This document shows positions 11,165 to 21,814 of a stretch of 64,000 nt of DNA, piece by piece. Within the stretch, counting starts at the first letter, position 1; the number at the start of each line of letters is the position of its first letter. Location of the stretch: assembly GCA_030248215.1 (NCBI GenBank), contig JASANG010003322.1:51001-115000 (forward strand). Direction: 5' to 3'. This stretch comes from Enoplolaimus lenunculus. Taxonomy: Eukaryota; Nematoda; Enoplea; Enoplida; Thoracostomopsidae. The notes under the pieces were generated by a model. It searched no databases and was not told where the DNA came from. It saw only the letters and a program-made list of their open reading frames with translations. The position numbers and the translations under genes are program-made.

Positions 11165-11552
11165 CAGAGGTGTAAGTGGGTAAAGATTCTTTTACCCGCA
11201 CCATCCGCAGAAATGTTATTTTTCTACCCGTAGGTGTATACCCGTGAAAAATTCTTTTACCAACTACAACCCGCATTTACCCCCGTTATTTTTTGTTCGG
11301 CGTTCAATACAATTGAGTAGTTTTATAGTGCATTGATGTCAGTCGCTCAATTTACGTTACAAAAACTACTTTAGTATTAACTTTAAAAAATGTAACACCA
11401 GATAATATTGCACATTACAACGATCACCGTTAAAACTAATGAAACTTCGACGTGGGTAAAGATTAACAAATTCTTACCCGTACGTTAAATTTCTTTACCC
11501 GCGGGCATACCCGCATCGAAATTTTTTTACCGAACCCGAGTGTACCCGCGGG
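11165..11552. repeat. Family E element (TACCCGCGGGTA-rich)
   Basis: Dense repeats of TACCCG and CGGGTA on both strands, with GTAAGTGGGTAAAG at the left. The whole unit can fold back on itself. Other copies at 14.77-15.09 kb and 41.10-41.27 kb share the ends and the GGTAAA/TTTACC words. Confidence 0.6.
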
Positions 11553-11734
11553 ACCCCACTGGTCCTTCCTCTCGTTACCGGCCTGTCCATCAAACCAGCG
11601 TTTTTATTTCCGCCCTCGCCATTTTTCGGCAAACCTGTTTCAAACCAAAAAATAGCGTAACAAAAAGTTTAATCTCTTCTATTTCTAGACTCTGATACAG
11701 TATGCCTTGAAAATCAAAGTATAAACGCACTTAC

Positions 11735-11803
11735 TATCTAATCAATCTATCCGTGTGTTCTAAATCATCAGTACAAGACTTATTCTTGAAAACCCATTCG
11801 AAG
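11735..11803 (-). CDS. Candidate exon of unknown gene
   Basis: Sixty-nine bases open only in phase 2 to 2, between TTCTACAG and a strong donor GATA/GTAAGTG. It reads FEWVFKNKSCTDDLEHTDRL then IRY, which looks like folded-protein sequence rather than linker. No family recognised. The two other frames have stops. Its phase does not connect directly to any neighbouring exon I found. Confidence 0.3.
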
Positions 11804-11924
11804 CTGTAGAACTCTATTTGCCAGCGTTACAAAGTTGCCACCATAAAGCACAAAAGTGGAACCCAGTTCGAGATTACAGGGTTTCTATCTACGCTACCCA
11901 CAAGTTATAAATAATAAATAATTA

Positions 11925-12122
11925 ATTATTCCAACATATATACATACATATATATAATAAATATATATAGATAAATATATATAATAAATATATCTATAGA
12001 TATACATATAGATATATAGATATATAAATATATATAGATATATATATCTATATATACATCTATATAGATATATATAGATATACATATATATAAATATATA
12101 TAAATATATATATATATATTAT
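11925..12122. repeat. TA/GATA microsatellite
   Basis: About 200 bases of TATATAGATATATA type repeats, ending at TATATTATACTACC. Confidence 0.75.
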
Positions 12123-12125
12123 ACT

Positions 12126-12600
12126 ACCATGGGTGTATACGAGAAAATGACAGGGAGGATATTTTTTCCAAAATTCTTAGAGACAACCAATACGGCACTA
12201 TTACAAGCATTAGAAAAACCTGATGAATCCCAGAAGCTCAAATTTTTAGCTCACAATGCACGACGCCACAGAGGCATTTAGATGATGTATTCAGTCCCGC
12301 AGCGAAATCATAGTTACCCCCTGTACACTTTGTATATGTATTCTTAGCGTTGGGTTGAGGGGGGTGAAGAAATTGTTGTAACCGCAAAATTTGCCCTGCC
12401 ATCTTAATGCATACAATCACAAGGTTCCTGTGTACTATACACACGAAGTTATCATAAATAATTAATTACAAATGTAAGCAACGCGTATTTCCATAATTTT
12501 TAGAATCAAGGCTCTATAGCTGAAACAGTTTGCTCGTTTGAAAACCTATCGCTAACTGGTAATAGATGTTAGATTATGAATTCCCAAACGCCTGGTTATA
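12126..12600. other. Intronic sequence, little recognised
   Basis: A partial family F end (AACCTATCGCTAACTGGTAA) at 12,542-12,566. No exon with both splice sites found. Confidence 0.35.
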
Positions 12601-12765
12601 TATTGGGAATCTACGACGATTCGTCGCCCGACAACTGTCGCTCAGCCGTATCCCAAAACTTTTGAAATAAATCTCAAACCTTAATCCTAAACGTAAACCT
12701 AAGCCTAAGCCTAAGGATAATGATGGGCGACGAGTACTCGAGTCGATGTAATTTCTGATTATAAG

Positions 12766-12961
12766 TTGTCGGTCGACGAGTTGTCGGTCGACGAGTTGTC
12801 AATCGACGAGTTGTCGGTCGACGAGTTGTCGGTCGACGAGTTGTCAGTCGACGAGTTGTCGGTCGACGAGTTGTCGGTCGACGAGTTGTTGGTCGACGAG
12901 TTGTCGGTCGACGAGTTGTCGGTCGACGAGTTGTCGGTCGACGAGTTGTCGGGCAACGAAT
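12766..12961. repeat. 15-bp tandem array within a family K repeat
   Basis: Thirteen units of GTCGACGAGTTGTCG with few changes. Because 15 is a multiple of three, the array is open on both strands: VDELS repeats on plus, STDNS repeats on minus. The flanking sequence from 12,606 on is a family K copy, and its own GTCG words are the likely seed. No splice sites or start argue for translation. Confidence 0.85.
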
Positions 12962-13369
12962 TGTCGTGCTACCATAAACTGTTCGAGTACTTCACTGTAT
13001 CAAAGTGACTAAGTTAATAAATTTAGAACCAGGCAAACCATTCATGTATGCCAGTTTCTAACTTTCTAAAATAGCGTGACGTACAACTGAACCAGAACAT
13101 AACCATTGATCAAAAATGTTTAGCCAGAATAATCCACTCACGTTACCTCGAGCAAACCCAGCATTGGCGTAGTCAAACGGGGTTTCTCAAGTTCCACCCC
13201 TATCCCATTTGGGATTTTTTACTGAGGTTTTTGGAGACGGTGCAAGTTTGTACCACAAGAAACCCAACTCGCCTTCTTTGAAAATATTTATAGAACGTAA
13301 TCCACCCAATCAGAAATTCTGGCAACGCCCATGCCACTGCAAGAGGGATACAGGGTAAAGACTCTTGGC

Positions 13370-13547
13370 AGGGCCGGAGCTCCCAGCCCCAGGCCCTCCA
13401 TATGGGGGCCACACCCCAAAGAGTCCACCCTAAACAATATTTTAAACAAAAAATTGGAAAAATATTTTGATTGTCGCAAAGGCCGCCCGCCGGAATTTTT
13501 GGGGGGACACACCCTAGCATGCGGCGGCACTGACTCTTGCACACTGA
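13370..13547. mobile_element. Family J element
   Basis: Left end CAGGGCCGGAGCTCCC, right end GGCGGCACTGACT, with GGGGGCCACACCCCAAAG and CCACCCTAAACAATA inside. Copies at 22.27-22.47 and 47.23-47.40 kb share the ends, ATTTTG core and GGAATTTTTGGGG block. The CAGGGCCGG-type terminus resembles hAT-family MITEs; no coding capacity. Confidence 0.55.
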
Positions 13548-13636
13548 TCCCCAACAGGTTTAGGCTCAGGCTTAGAAAAGGCTTAAAAGGCATAAGTCAT
13601 TCATAAGCCTGAGCCTAAGTTTAAATCTTAACTTTA

Positions 13637-14279
13637 GAGCTCTTGCTACATGCTTACAGCTCTTGCTACATGCTTACAGCTCCTGTTACATGCTTAGAGC
13701 TCCTGCTACATGCTTCGAACTCCTGCTACATGCTTAGAACTCCTGCTACATGCTTAGAGCTCCTGCTACATTCTTCGAACTCCTGCTACATGCTTAGAAC
13801 TCCTGCTACATGCTTAGAGCTCCTGCTACATTTTTCGAACTCCTGCTACATGCTTAGAACTCCTGCTTCATGCTTAGAGCTCCTGCTACATTCTTCGAAC
13901 TCCTGCTACATGCTTAGAACTCCTGCTACATGCTTAGAGCTCCTGCTAAATGCTTAGAACTCCTGCTACATGCTTACAGCTCTTGCTACATGCTTAGAGC
14001 TCCTGCTACATTCTTCGAACTCCTGCTACATGCTTAGAACTCCAGCTACATGCTTAGAACTCCTGCTACATGCTTAGAGCTCCTGATACATTCTTCGAAC
14101 TCCTGCTACATGCTTAGAACTCGTGTTACATGCTTAGAGCTCCTGCTACATTCTTCCAACTCCTGCTACATGCTTAGAGCTCCTGCTACATTCTTCGAAT
14201 TCCTGCTACATGCTTAGAGCTCCTGCTACATTCTTCGAACTACTGCTACATGCTTAAAACTCCTGCTACATGCTTAGAA
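13637..14279. repeat. 20-bp minisatellite with 60-bp higher-order pattern
   Basis: About 32 units of the type TCCTGCTACATGCTTAGAAC. Three subtypes alternate (ending TTAGAGC, TTCTTCGAAC and TTAGAAC), so for long stretches the array repeats every 60 bases. A family D-like GGCTTAGGC stretch borders it at 13,560. Open frames inside it are by-products of the 60-base period. Confidence 0.9.
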
Positions 14280-14489
14280 GTAAAACTCTGTTTAAGGATT
14301 TTCCGGTATGATTTGATTTTGCTTCAGCAAATGCGATGAAAATACGTAAAATAAGAAGTTGTTTTTAAAGCTTGAAAAACTGTTAAGACATGACGCATTT
14401 ATAACTGAATCACAGTATTCATGTATTCCAAGAAAGTCAACCTTGTTTAAATATTTAACTTTTTTGGAAATAACAAACCAGCGTGGGCA

Positions 14490-14660
14490 GAACCGTAGCC
14501 AGCTCACTTTGCTGCGGGTGGGGGCGGAGAAATTTTCACGAGGGGCATTCAAGTGGTTTCGTTGACTTACAAGCAAGGTTGAAAAGTTTCTACGGGGGGG
14601 GGGGCAAAATGTTTCCAGAGAGGCTCAGCCCTCGTGCTCCAATCATGGCTACGTGCCCGA
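14490..14660. mobile_element. Family A MITE
   Basis: Near full length: ACCGTAGCCAGCTCACTTTG at the left, a nine-G run inside, GGCTACGTGCCCG at the right. Confidence 0.7.
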
Positions 14661-14774
14661 GCATGGGAGGGCAGTACTAGGCTTGTCGCTGTAAAGGTTG
14701 GGTTAGAAAAACAAATTAACAATTGAACGCTTAAAAATAGTTCCAGAGACCCAATAGTGATTAAACCAGAGATG

Positions 14775-15090
14775 CATGCTACCCGCAGGTACCCGCGGGT
14801 AACGCGGGTACCGGTACGAAAATTGTTACGCGGGTATACCATTGGGTAAAGACTTTCAAAGCGCGGTTAAAAATTTGTAACACTTTTTACCCGACTAAAA
14901 TTTTCATAAAAAACGGCAAACAGCGGTTTAAAGTACACAGTTAGTATACTTCACAAATACAGCAGGTTGCTAATATTAGACGGGTAGTGGGTAAACGATG
15001 TTTGCGCGGGTATTCGCGCGGGTAAAAAAATAAAATTTTCGCGGGTAAAGCGCAGCGCGGGTAAACATTTATTACCCACTTATACTTCTT
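14775..15090. repeat. Family E element
   Basis: TACCCGCAGGTACCCGCGGG near the left and TTATTACCCACTTATACTTC at the right, with GCGGGTA words throughout on both strands. Confidence 0.6.
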
Positions 15091-15340
15091 TATTAAACAG
15101 AAACAAGTTGAAAAAGGTTTTAATTTTACATCGTTGAGACATCAAAGATGTTTTATATTTAAAAGTCAAAGAGTTTTTGTAGTAATCGTCAGTAGAGACG
15201 TAACCAATCGGCTAAAATCGTTTAGGTTTAAGCCTGGAACCGCCAAAGTGCTCGAAAACGAAACATTAGGTGTAGTCTGATACACCGGCTCTTGGACACC
15301 TGCCTCATATTTTACATCTTAGGCCTAGCCCAAGGCTCAA

Positions 15341-15503
15341 GCCTGTAGCCAGCTCACCATGCGTAGGGGTTGGAAAACTGTTAAAAGCAGTCAAAGAGGG
15401 TTTGTGATGATTTACAAGCACGTTTCAAACTTTTCTAGCAGAGGAACGAAATGTTTTCCACGGGACGCTGAACGTCTCTTGGCACCTCTTTGGCTACAGG
15501 GCC
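15341..15503. mobile_element. Family A MITE
   Basis: GCCTGTAGCCAGCTCACCAT at the left and TTTGGCTACAGGGC at the right, one of the better matched terminal pairs. Confidence 0.7.
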
Positions 15504-16105
15504 CCATAAGCTACACTTCAGTTTAACCTTGCGCAAAGCATTAAACTTATGTTTAAGCGAAGGTAACCGTTGGATAAAGCCTGAATTTTGATCTAAGGGC
15601 AAGCTCGAATGGGGGGAAGCTTATAACCCGATACCACTTTCATATGTGAACTTAAATTTCTGCTTATATTGACAAAATCAAGTACCTAACTGTAATACAT
15701 GTTTAAAATGCCCTTAACACCCATGAATATGAAACGTTTTAACCCGATGCTACTTACAGATACAGTAAATTGCATCTGCAACCAAGGTAGGATTATGACT
15801 TAATTATGCCCTGAACCACGATTTGTCTTGCGGGCGGCGAAAACCAGGTATTGAAAGAATTGGTCAAAATATATTTTTCTATTTAAATTTTTTTCATTTT
15901 TGAAAACTTTGTCACGGGACTCTCGAAGGCACCACGGACCGAAACGCCGACAGCCTCACAGGGTTGTATTATGGTTCACGTCTGGTGTGGCCTGAATACT
16001 GTTAACTGAAAATTTAGAAATCACTGTTTGACTTACACAGGTATTATTTTAAATGTCAAACTAATTTTGCTTATAATGAGTTCGCTGGGAATCGGTAGAA
16101 GTTTC
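15504..16105. other. Intronic sequence, nothing recognised
   Basis: AT-rich, stop-dense on both strands, no repeat family I could match. Confidence 0.35.
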
Positions 16106-16273
16106 CGAGTAGCCAACGGGGGGGGGGGGGGCAAACGGGCCTCAGCTCCCTCCGGAAAAATTTTGGCCCCATAGAAAATTTTCAACCTTGTTTGTGAGTT
16201 ATCGAAAACCTTTGTATGCCCATCCAGAAAATTTTTTAGCCCTCATAGCAAAGTGAGCTGGCTACAGACCTGA
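16106..16273. mobile_element. Family A MITE, reverse orientation
   Basis: A run of 14 G near the left, AAAATTTTCAACCTTGTTTG in the middle, GAGCTGGCTACAGACCTG at the right. Confidence 0.7.
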
Positions 16274-16666
16274 TACTGCAAGGAACTCGCCGCATCATAA
16301 GGATCAAATTTAAACACTACATGGTTATAAAGGAGATTCCCAAATCAGAGGGAGGCGGTAACACATTTTCGAAGGGGGCCCTTATTCTAAAAATTTGATT
16401 TTTTTAACCAAATACTGATTATTCATTTTGCAACCGTTTTAGCTATTAACGTTTATACAAAGCAAATCTGTTTCTATTATTGTTAATTATCAAACAGTCT
16501 CAATAGTAGATTTTGTTAAAATTGGTACCTGGAAATATCAACTGCTTTCAATACCGACGGCTTCCAAGCCGCCTTAAAAATAGATACTTTAATAGGAATT
16601 AAAAGTAACGTTCGTGGTTGGCCAATATTTTTCTCGTTCGAAACGATCGCTCGCTAAATAATGTTT

Positions 16667-16990
16667 CCTGAACAGCCAATAAAATTTAGGCACCTGAATA
16701 GTCAATAAAATTTAGGCACCTGAGTAGCCAATAAAATTTAGGCACCTGAATAGCCAATAATGTTTAGGTACCTGAATAGCCAATAAAATTTAGGCACCTG
16801 AGTAGCCAATAAAATTTAGGCACCTGAATAGCCAATAATGTTTAGGTACCTGAATAGCCAATAAAATTTAGGCACCTGAATAGCCAATAAAATTTAGGCA
16901 CCTGAATACCCAGTAATATTTTGGCAAAGCCAAAGTAGACAATAAAATTTTGGCAAACCCAAAATAGCCAATAAAATTTTGGGAAAGCCA
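16667..16990. repeat. 26-bp CCAAT-bearing tandem array with 78-bp higher order
   Basis: Twelve units of the type CACCTGAATAGCCAATAAAA plus TTTAGG. Nine or more keep an intact CCAAT. Units 2-4 and 5-7 repeat the same order of variants (GAATAG, GAGTAG, GAATAG with AATGTTT), a 78-base higher-order period. The last three units are diverged. CCAAT is the NF-Y core site; any regulatory role is inference. Confidence 0.85.
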
Positions 16991-17335
16991 GTTTTTTTGC
17001 CTAAATTTTATTGATAAACACCTATTTGAACTGAATATTATTAGCGTAGTTATGTAAGCCAAAATAACTTGTACGAAACAAAAACACAAACAAAGAACAT
17101 TTAGCTTGGAAACATACTGCATTTGCATAATTATCAGCTTCTGTGCTTTTTGCTATAAGCCACCGACAATTAAAGTTTGATAAAGGGAATACAACACCTC
17201 AAAATGTCTCCTCGAAAGACAAGAAAAGCGCTTTTAAACAAGCTTAGCAATAAACCTTCTGGAACTTAGAGGTCAAAAATAATTCTATTATTCGCTTCGC
17301 TCGCTAACGAAATATAATTTGACACGAGGTTATAC

Positions 17336-17622
17336 CGTTTCCAACTGAAACCCTGTTACTCCGTTGATGACGGACCCATCAAGACGTGCCTAAAACTTTA
17401 CGAATGTGTCTTTTCTTGTATAGCATTGGTACGACGGTCGGGTAGCTATAATGACGGTGACAAACAAAGTTATTCGTTCTTGCCTATCGGCCCTATCTGT
17501 AAACTCAAACTCATGTTTTAACTTTAGTAGCAATTAATATAGGTACCAAGAAAGATCATACCTTCCGCGTATATCTCCTCAAAAACACGAGCCATTCCCT
17601 TGCAAAAGATTTCCACCCTCGT
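17336..17622 (-). CDS. Two candidate exons (17,562-17,622 and 17,336-17,389) of unknown gene
   Basis: The upstream piece has acceptor AAATTAG and donor GAAG/GTATGA; the downstream piece has acceptor AGTTTTAG and donor AACG/GTATAA. Joined in phase 2 to 0, then 0 to 0, they read RGWKSFAREWLVFLRRYTRK and ARLDGSVINGVTGFQLET without stops. The first piece also contains ATGGCTCGTG in a good start context in another frame. They do not fit the RIMBP phase directly. They could be a nested gene, an isoform exon pair, or chance. Confidence 0.25.
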
Positions 17623-18107
17623 CTAATTTGTTGCGCTACGTACGGGCGTGTTGTTGTCATTATGTGCGGCTGCTGGCCAGATAATACTGTTAGAATACAT
17701 ATTTTAGGCAACTGTTTCAACAAAAGCTAGTGTTTTGTAGTCGGCTGTGAACGAATTTCTTCGAGTCACAACGTATTGACGAAAACAAACCGGGTACGGT
17801 AGTTCAGTGAACTGTAGGGTAACGTACCTTGACTGTCAGGAAAAAATAAAAAACAATATAAAAGAGAAACAATGCAAGAAAAGATAATATAAGAAATATA
17901 AAGAAAAATAAAATGTCAAAGCGAAACAAGCAATACTGCAGCTGATAACGCGGTAGATTTGTTCGTTCAGTAAATATCATTATTAATTACATAGCTAAAA
18001 CATGTAAAAATCTATAAAAAATATTTTCTTCGTTCTTTTTCCTCGTCAAACTGTTTTTGCTAATTTCGAGTTAGGGTGGTGCTATGCTTTTGATGACGTG
18101 ATGACGT

Positions 18108-18230
18108 GGGGCACTGTCCGTTACCTTCGTTACTGTACGTCACTGTACGTCACTGCACGTCATCGCGCGGTATCGTACGTGAATTACTCACGTACGATAC
18201 CGTAGAGTGACGTACGATGACGAATGGCAC
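18108..18230. repeat. TGACGT-rich segment with perfect hairpin
   Basis: Repeats of GTACGTCACT and TGACGTGATGACG, and a perfect 14-bp inverted repeat, GGTATCGTACGTGA, at 18,169-18,182 and 18,188-18,201 around a 5-base loop. Many TGACG and CGTCA words give potential CRE/ATF half-sites. Possibly an eroded DNA transposon end. Confidence 0.55.
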
Positions 18231-18311
18231 CGCACGACCAGTAAATAGCGACACCATTACGTTTTATGGAATGAGTTAATTGTATAACAGTGGTGTATAT
18301 TTAAACGGTAT

Positions 18312-18510
18312 CATGATAATTCGTCACCCGACAACTCGTCGCTCGACGTCTTATAATCTGAAATTTCCTCGACTCGACAATTCGTCGCTCATCATTATAT
18401 TTAGGCTTATAGGCATAGGATTACGCTTGGGATTATGCTTTGATTTATTCATCGGTTTCAGGCCACTGTTGGGCGACAAGTTGTCGGTCGAAGAATCGTC
18501 GTTGATTCTA
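18312..18510. repeat. Family K repeat
   Basis: Both GACGAATT-type arms present: ATTCGTCACCCGACAACTCG left, GGGCGACAAGTTGTCGGTCG right, with a TTAGGCTTATAGGC core. Confidence 0.55.
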
Positions 18511-18734
18511 TTTAAACGTAGCTTTGCGAACGAATGTTTGCAACAGCTGCCTAAAAGCGTCAAGCTTAAGCGTTAATAACGTGACCTGTAGCCTACGTTT
18601 AAGCATAAACCTAAACATAAGCCAATGATTTAAATCTATAAATTTGTTCGAACGCCCAAAATATTGCAAGCTGTAGATAAAAGGTCGGCTCTAAAGAAAA
18701 GAAAATTTTAAGAAACCAATGCAAGTGGAGTAGG

Positions 18735-18868
18735 TAGTTTTAGGTTAAGCAGTTCCATATAGAGCCCTTCACAAAAATTCGCTACGGATCCCGGTCGGTC
18801 CCAAACCCACGACGCACAGATTACCGGTCCGCTCCTCTAAACCACTGAGCTACGCAGCCATGCAAATT
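18735..18868 (-). repeat. tRNA-derived SINE, minus strand
   Basis: On the minus strand, GGCTGCGTAGCTCAGTGGTT is a clear tRNA A-box region, followed by AGAGGAGCGGACCGGTAATC and a B-box-like GGGTTTGGGACC. A second copy at 61,410-61,540 shares the head and an extra TTCGTGAA-containing tail, so this is a dispersed SINE and not a lone tRNA. Confidence 0.65.
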
Positions 18869-18930
18869 TTTCGCTACAATGCCTCCTATATACCGTGATT
18901 TTGGTACTATACGACACGTATATGAATCAT

Positions 18931-19091
18931 GCCCGCAGCCAACTCACCTTGCTAGGGGGCCCCAAAAATTTTTTCAGTAGGGGCATTCAAGGGTTTTCAA
19001 TGACTTGCAAGAAAGTCTGAAATTCTTCTAGACGGGCCAAAATTTTTCCAGGGGGGCTTAACCCCCCATGCCCCCCTTGGCTACGGGCCCG
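18931..19091. mobile_element. Family A MITE
   Basis: GCCCGCAGCCAACTCACCTT at the left, TTGGCTACGGGCCC at the right; well preserved. Confidence 0.75.
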
Positions 19092-19329
19092 ATACGTCGC
19101 GAAACCGTCCGGAGCTGGAGAGAATGGGCAGAAAATATATTCTGCAATTTTTTCGAGCTGGTATTTACACTGAATTCGGTTCATATTACAATGTTGTAAT
19201 AATTTCAAATATACTTTTGTGTCATTTCGAATTTCACTATTTTAATTTTGCTCAAATTTCATTTTCGCTTTTCGTTTTGCTGTAATGAAAAAGTATGCCA
19301 TACCGGAAAGCCAAATATTTGAGGGGTGT

Positions 19330-19500
19330 CGCAAAAACGATTGAAATACTCTCAGGGATGCGGTATGCTCGCCGGGTGCCACTGAGCGCCTACTCACGCC
19401 ACCAAAATGATTTTGCGTATATATTTGTCAGCAATACATAGCGGCGTACGGCGACCCTTGGCGGTGTCGAGCACATGTAAGCTATAGCGCAACTCTTACA
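19330..19500. repeat. Family L repeat
   Basis: ATAGCGGCGTACGGCG and CTATAGCGCAACTCTTA are shared with 22,040-22,205, which is diverged elsewhere. The ends GCGCTATA and TATAGCGC are inverted, suggesting a small transposon. Confidence 0.45.
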
Positions 19501-19596
19501 GTTAGTGGCTCTGTCTGACAAATATCGTTGAAATTCGAAGACAGAAACAAACAAAATTACTCAGCTCAACGTGTATACGTGAAATAATGCTCACAA

Positions 19597-19757
19597 GCCC
19601 GTACTAGCCAGCTCACCTTACTAGGGAAACTGAAAATTTTTCACGAGATTTCATACAACCGTTTGATGATGGCTTACAACCAATGGTTGAAATTTTTCTA
19701 TGAACGCAAAATTTTTCCAGGGTAAACTCAGCCTCGCAGGCCGCCTCGGGCTACTGG
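19597..19757. mobile_element. Family A MITE
   Basis: GTACTAGCCAGCTCACCTTA at the left; right end eroded (CTCGGGCTACTGGC). Confidence 0.6.
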
Positions 19758-19987
19758 CACAAATGCTCAATACACAGTGTTTAACAATTACTACGCGTAT
19801 GGCTGTATAAAGTCTCACAGAGTCAACCTCTTAAAAGCCTGAGTGTCCTACGGAATCGGATCTTGACTTGAAATTAGATTTTGGATCAAATATAAAATAT
19901 TCATGTGAGAAACAACGTAAACACATTGTTTAGATCTTAAAAAATTTGACTCCGAAAACAGCCAAGCTATATATATTTCTATTAAGA

Positions 19988-20236
19988 CTAAGTTTTAAAC
20001 GACTTCATCGTAACAGGTTCTAAGTGATTGGCGCAATCTTTAGCAAGCCTAAGCCGAAATACGCAGTGTAGAAATTTAGATATTACGATGCCCTTCGCTC
20101 TATGCACGCCTATAACACTAACCGTCCGGTGTTCATAAGCTTGCCTTGCATTTAAAACAAATTTACGAAAAATGTCAATCGCGTCTATTACAAGCGGACA
20201 ATTTCCACATTGCGTACACAAATTAAAGTAAACCAT
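19988..20236 (-). other. Unrecognised 82-codon open frame
   Basis: Reads MVYFNLCTQCGNCPLVIDAI and later RQAYEHRTVSVIGVHRAKGI, ending in a stop after VTMKSFKT. A Cys-x2-Cys-x2-Cys cluster is present near the start. No splice sites or homology tie it to RIMBP. It is long for random sequence of this composition, but not decisively so. Confidence 0.15.
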
Positions 20237-20417
20237 GCATTATTTTGTGTATTAAAAACGTTTTAAATAAATTTAAATTTCAGATTTACTAAGACGTACG
20301 GCTTTCATTACAACAAAAACAAGCAAAAACAACGCAACGTTTCTCGATGATCAGCGCTAAATCAATATACCATGAACCTTGCCAGTTTTTTTGCAACTTT
20401 CTTTCATGCAAATCTAA

Positions 20418-20520
20418 TGATATATATAAAATATATATACATTATATATATATAAAATATATATTTATATATAATATATATACATATATATAATATATGT
20501 ATATGTATGTATATATATGT
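20418..20520. repeat. TA-rich microsatellite
   Basis: About 100 bases of alternating TATATA with GTATATGTATG at the right end. Confidence 0.7.
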
Positions 20521-20687
20521 TGTGAGCGGCAATACAAAAAGAGAACGTTATTGTTTACTTGTGAGAATAGTAGGCAAATTCTAATGACTGTAAAGATGTT
20601 TATTATTACTAGTACTACTAATTTTTCAGAAATTTAGTCGCGAAAATCAAACATTGTTCAGCTTGTTTTTAAATTCATATTTGTACC

Positions 20688-20940
20688 AGGGTCGATGTAT
20701 AGAACACGGCCGGATCGTTTTCCTGCGGGACTGTAATAGAGTCAGTGAACTAATTTTTTGCTTAGGCTTAGGCTTAGGTTTAGGAATAGGCTCAGCCTTA
20801 CGCTTAGGTTTAGGTTTAGGCTTAGACTTAGGCTTATGCTTAGGTTTAGGCTTAGACTTAGGCTTAGGTTTAGGCTTACGCGTAGGCTTAGGTAGGAATA
20901 TGTTTATACTACTTTTTAGGCTGTGTTATTATACATGATC
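20688..20940. mobile_element. Family D-like element with TTAGGC-type core
   Basis: CTTAGGCTTAGGTTTAGG type repeats from 20,760 to 20,895, more degenerate (TTAGGT, TTAGAC) than the array at 7.2 kb. Ends are diverged from family D. Confidence 0.5.
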
Positions 20941-20976
20941 CTGTACCGGTATTTTTGCTTAAACCCGAAAAATATA

Positions 20977-21188
20977 TACTGCAAAAAATGGTTAGTCAAA
21001 TTGACTTTCTCCGTAGTAGGCTCGACGGGACTAGACAAACGGAGTCAAATTTGACTCCGCCAGAGTCAAATTCGACTCACTGAGAGTCGCATGTTTAACT
21101 CTGGCTGAGTGGAATTTGACTCAGATTGTGTAGTCCGGAAAAGCCTACTTCGAAGAGAGTCAATTTGACTCACCATTTTTTGCAGTGT
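20977..21188. mobile_element. Family B foldback MITE
   Basis: Family B reads TACACTGCAAAAAATGG at one end and its reverse complement at the other, so the whole unit can form a long hairpin. Inside are paired GAGTCAAATTTGACTC words. Canonical TGACTCA occurs near 21,117 and 21,163 in this copy. No coding capacity. Confidence 0.7.
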
Positions 21189-21486
21189 AACACTGAAAAT
21201 GCCATGACGAATTTAGCTATAATTATGCATAGTGTTTGCAAATATCTACTAAGGTTAATATGTAACAAAAGCGTTATTAAAGTTTGCCTAAAGTTATAGT
21301 AAACACGGTTTCAGTGGGATTATTTACCTTGTGTTCGTATCTTTACATGTTATCACTAAATTAAATTTTCACTAAAAGTACTTTAGATCAAGTTATTTTG
21401 TAGAGCAGGTGAAACTATTTAATGGAAATCCTTTGGGAACTAAAGCGTGGATGGCTTAGTGTATTCTATAGTTTCGTTACACCTGG

Positions 21487-21608
21487 TACACTACAAAAAA
21501 TGGAGAGTCAAGTTGACTCTGGCGGAGTCGAATTTTGACTCAGTTTGTGTTGTCAGGAAAAGCCTATTTCGGAGAGAGTCAATTTGACTCACCATTTTTT
21601 GTAGTGTA
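21487..21608. mobile_element. Family B MITE, internally deleted
   Basis: Both ends present (TACACTACAAAAAATGG and CCATTTTTTGTAGTGTA) but only about 120 bases long, lacking most of the left arm. Confidence 0.65.
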
Positions 21609-21814
21609 CGTTAAGTGGATAAAGTCCATAAGTCCTGTTTCGCTCTATAACAGAGACTAAAGCAGAAGAATAGCTCAGACCGCTCAAATGTGTAACGGAC
21701 ACTCAGACAACCGTATAAATGTTATTAATACAGCAAAATATATTAACGAATATTGCAATCGAACAAAAATCAGTTCTGTACAGAAGAGTGAATATAAAAC
21801 AGAAAGGTGTTGGG

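Noticed and set aside
13643-13957. 104-codon open frame of CYMLRTPATCLELLL repeats
   Set aside because: By-product of the 60-base higher-order minisatellite; no start context, splice sites or homology.
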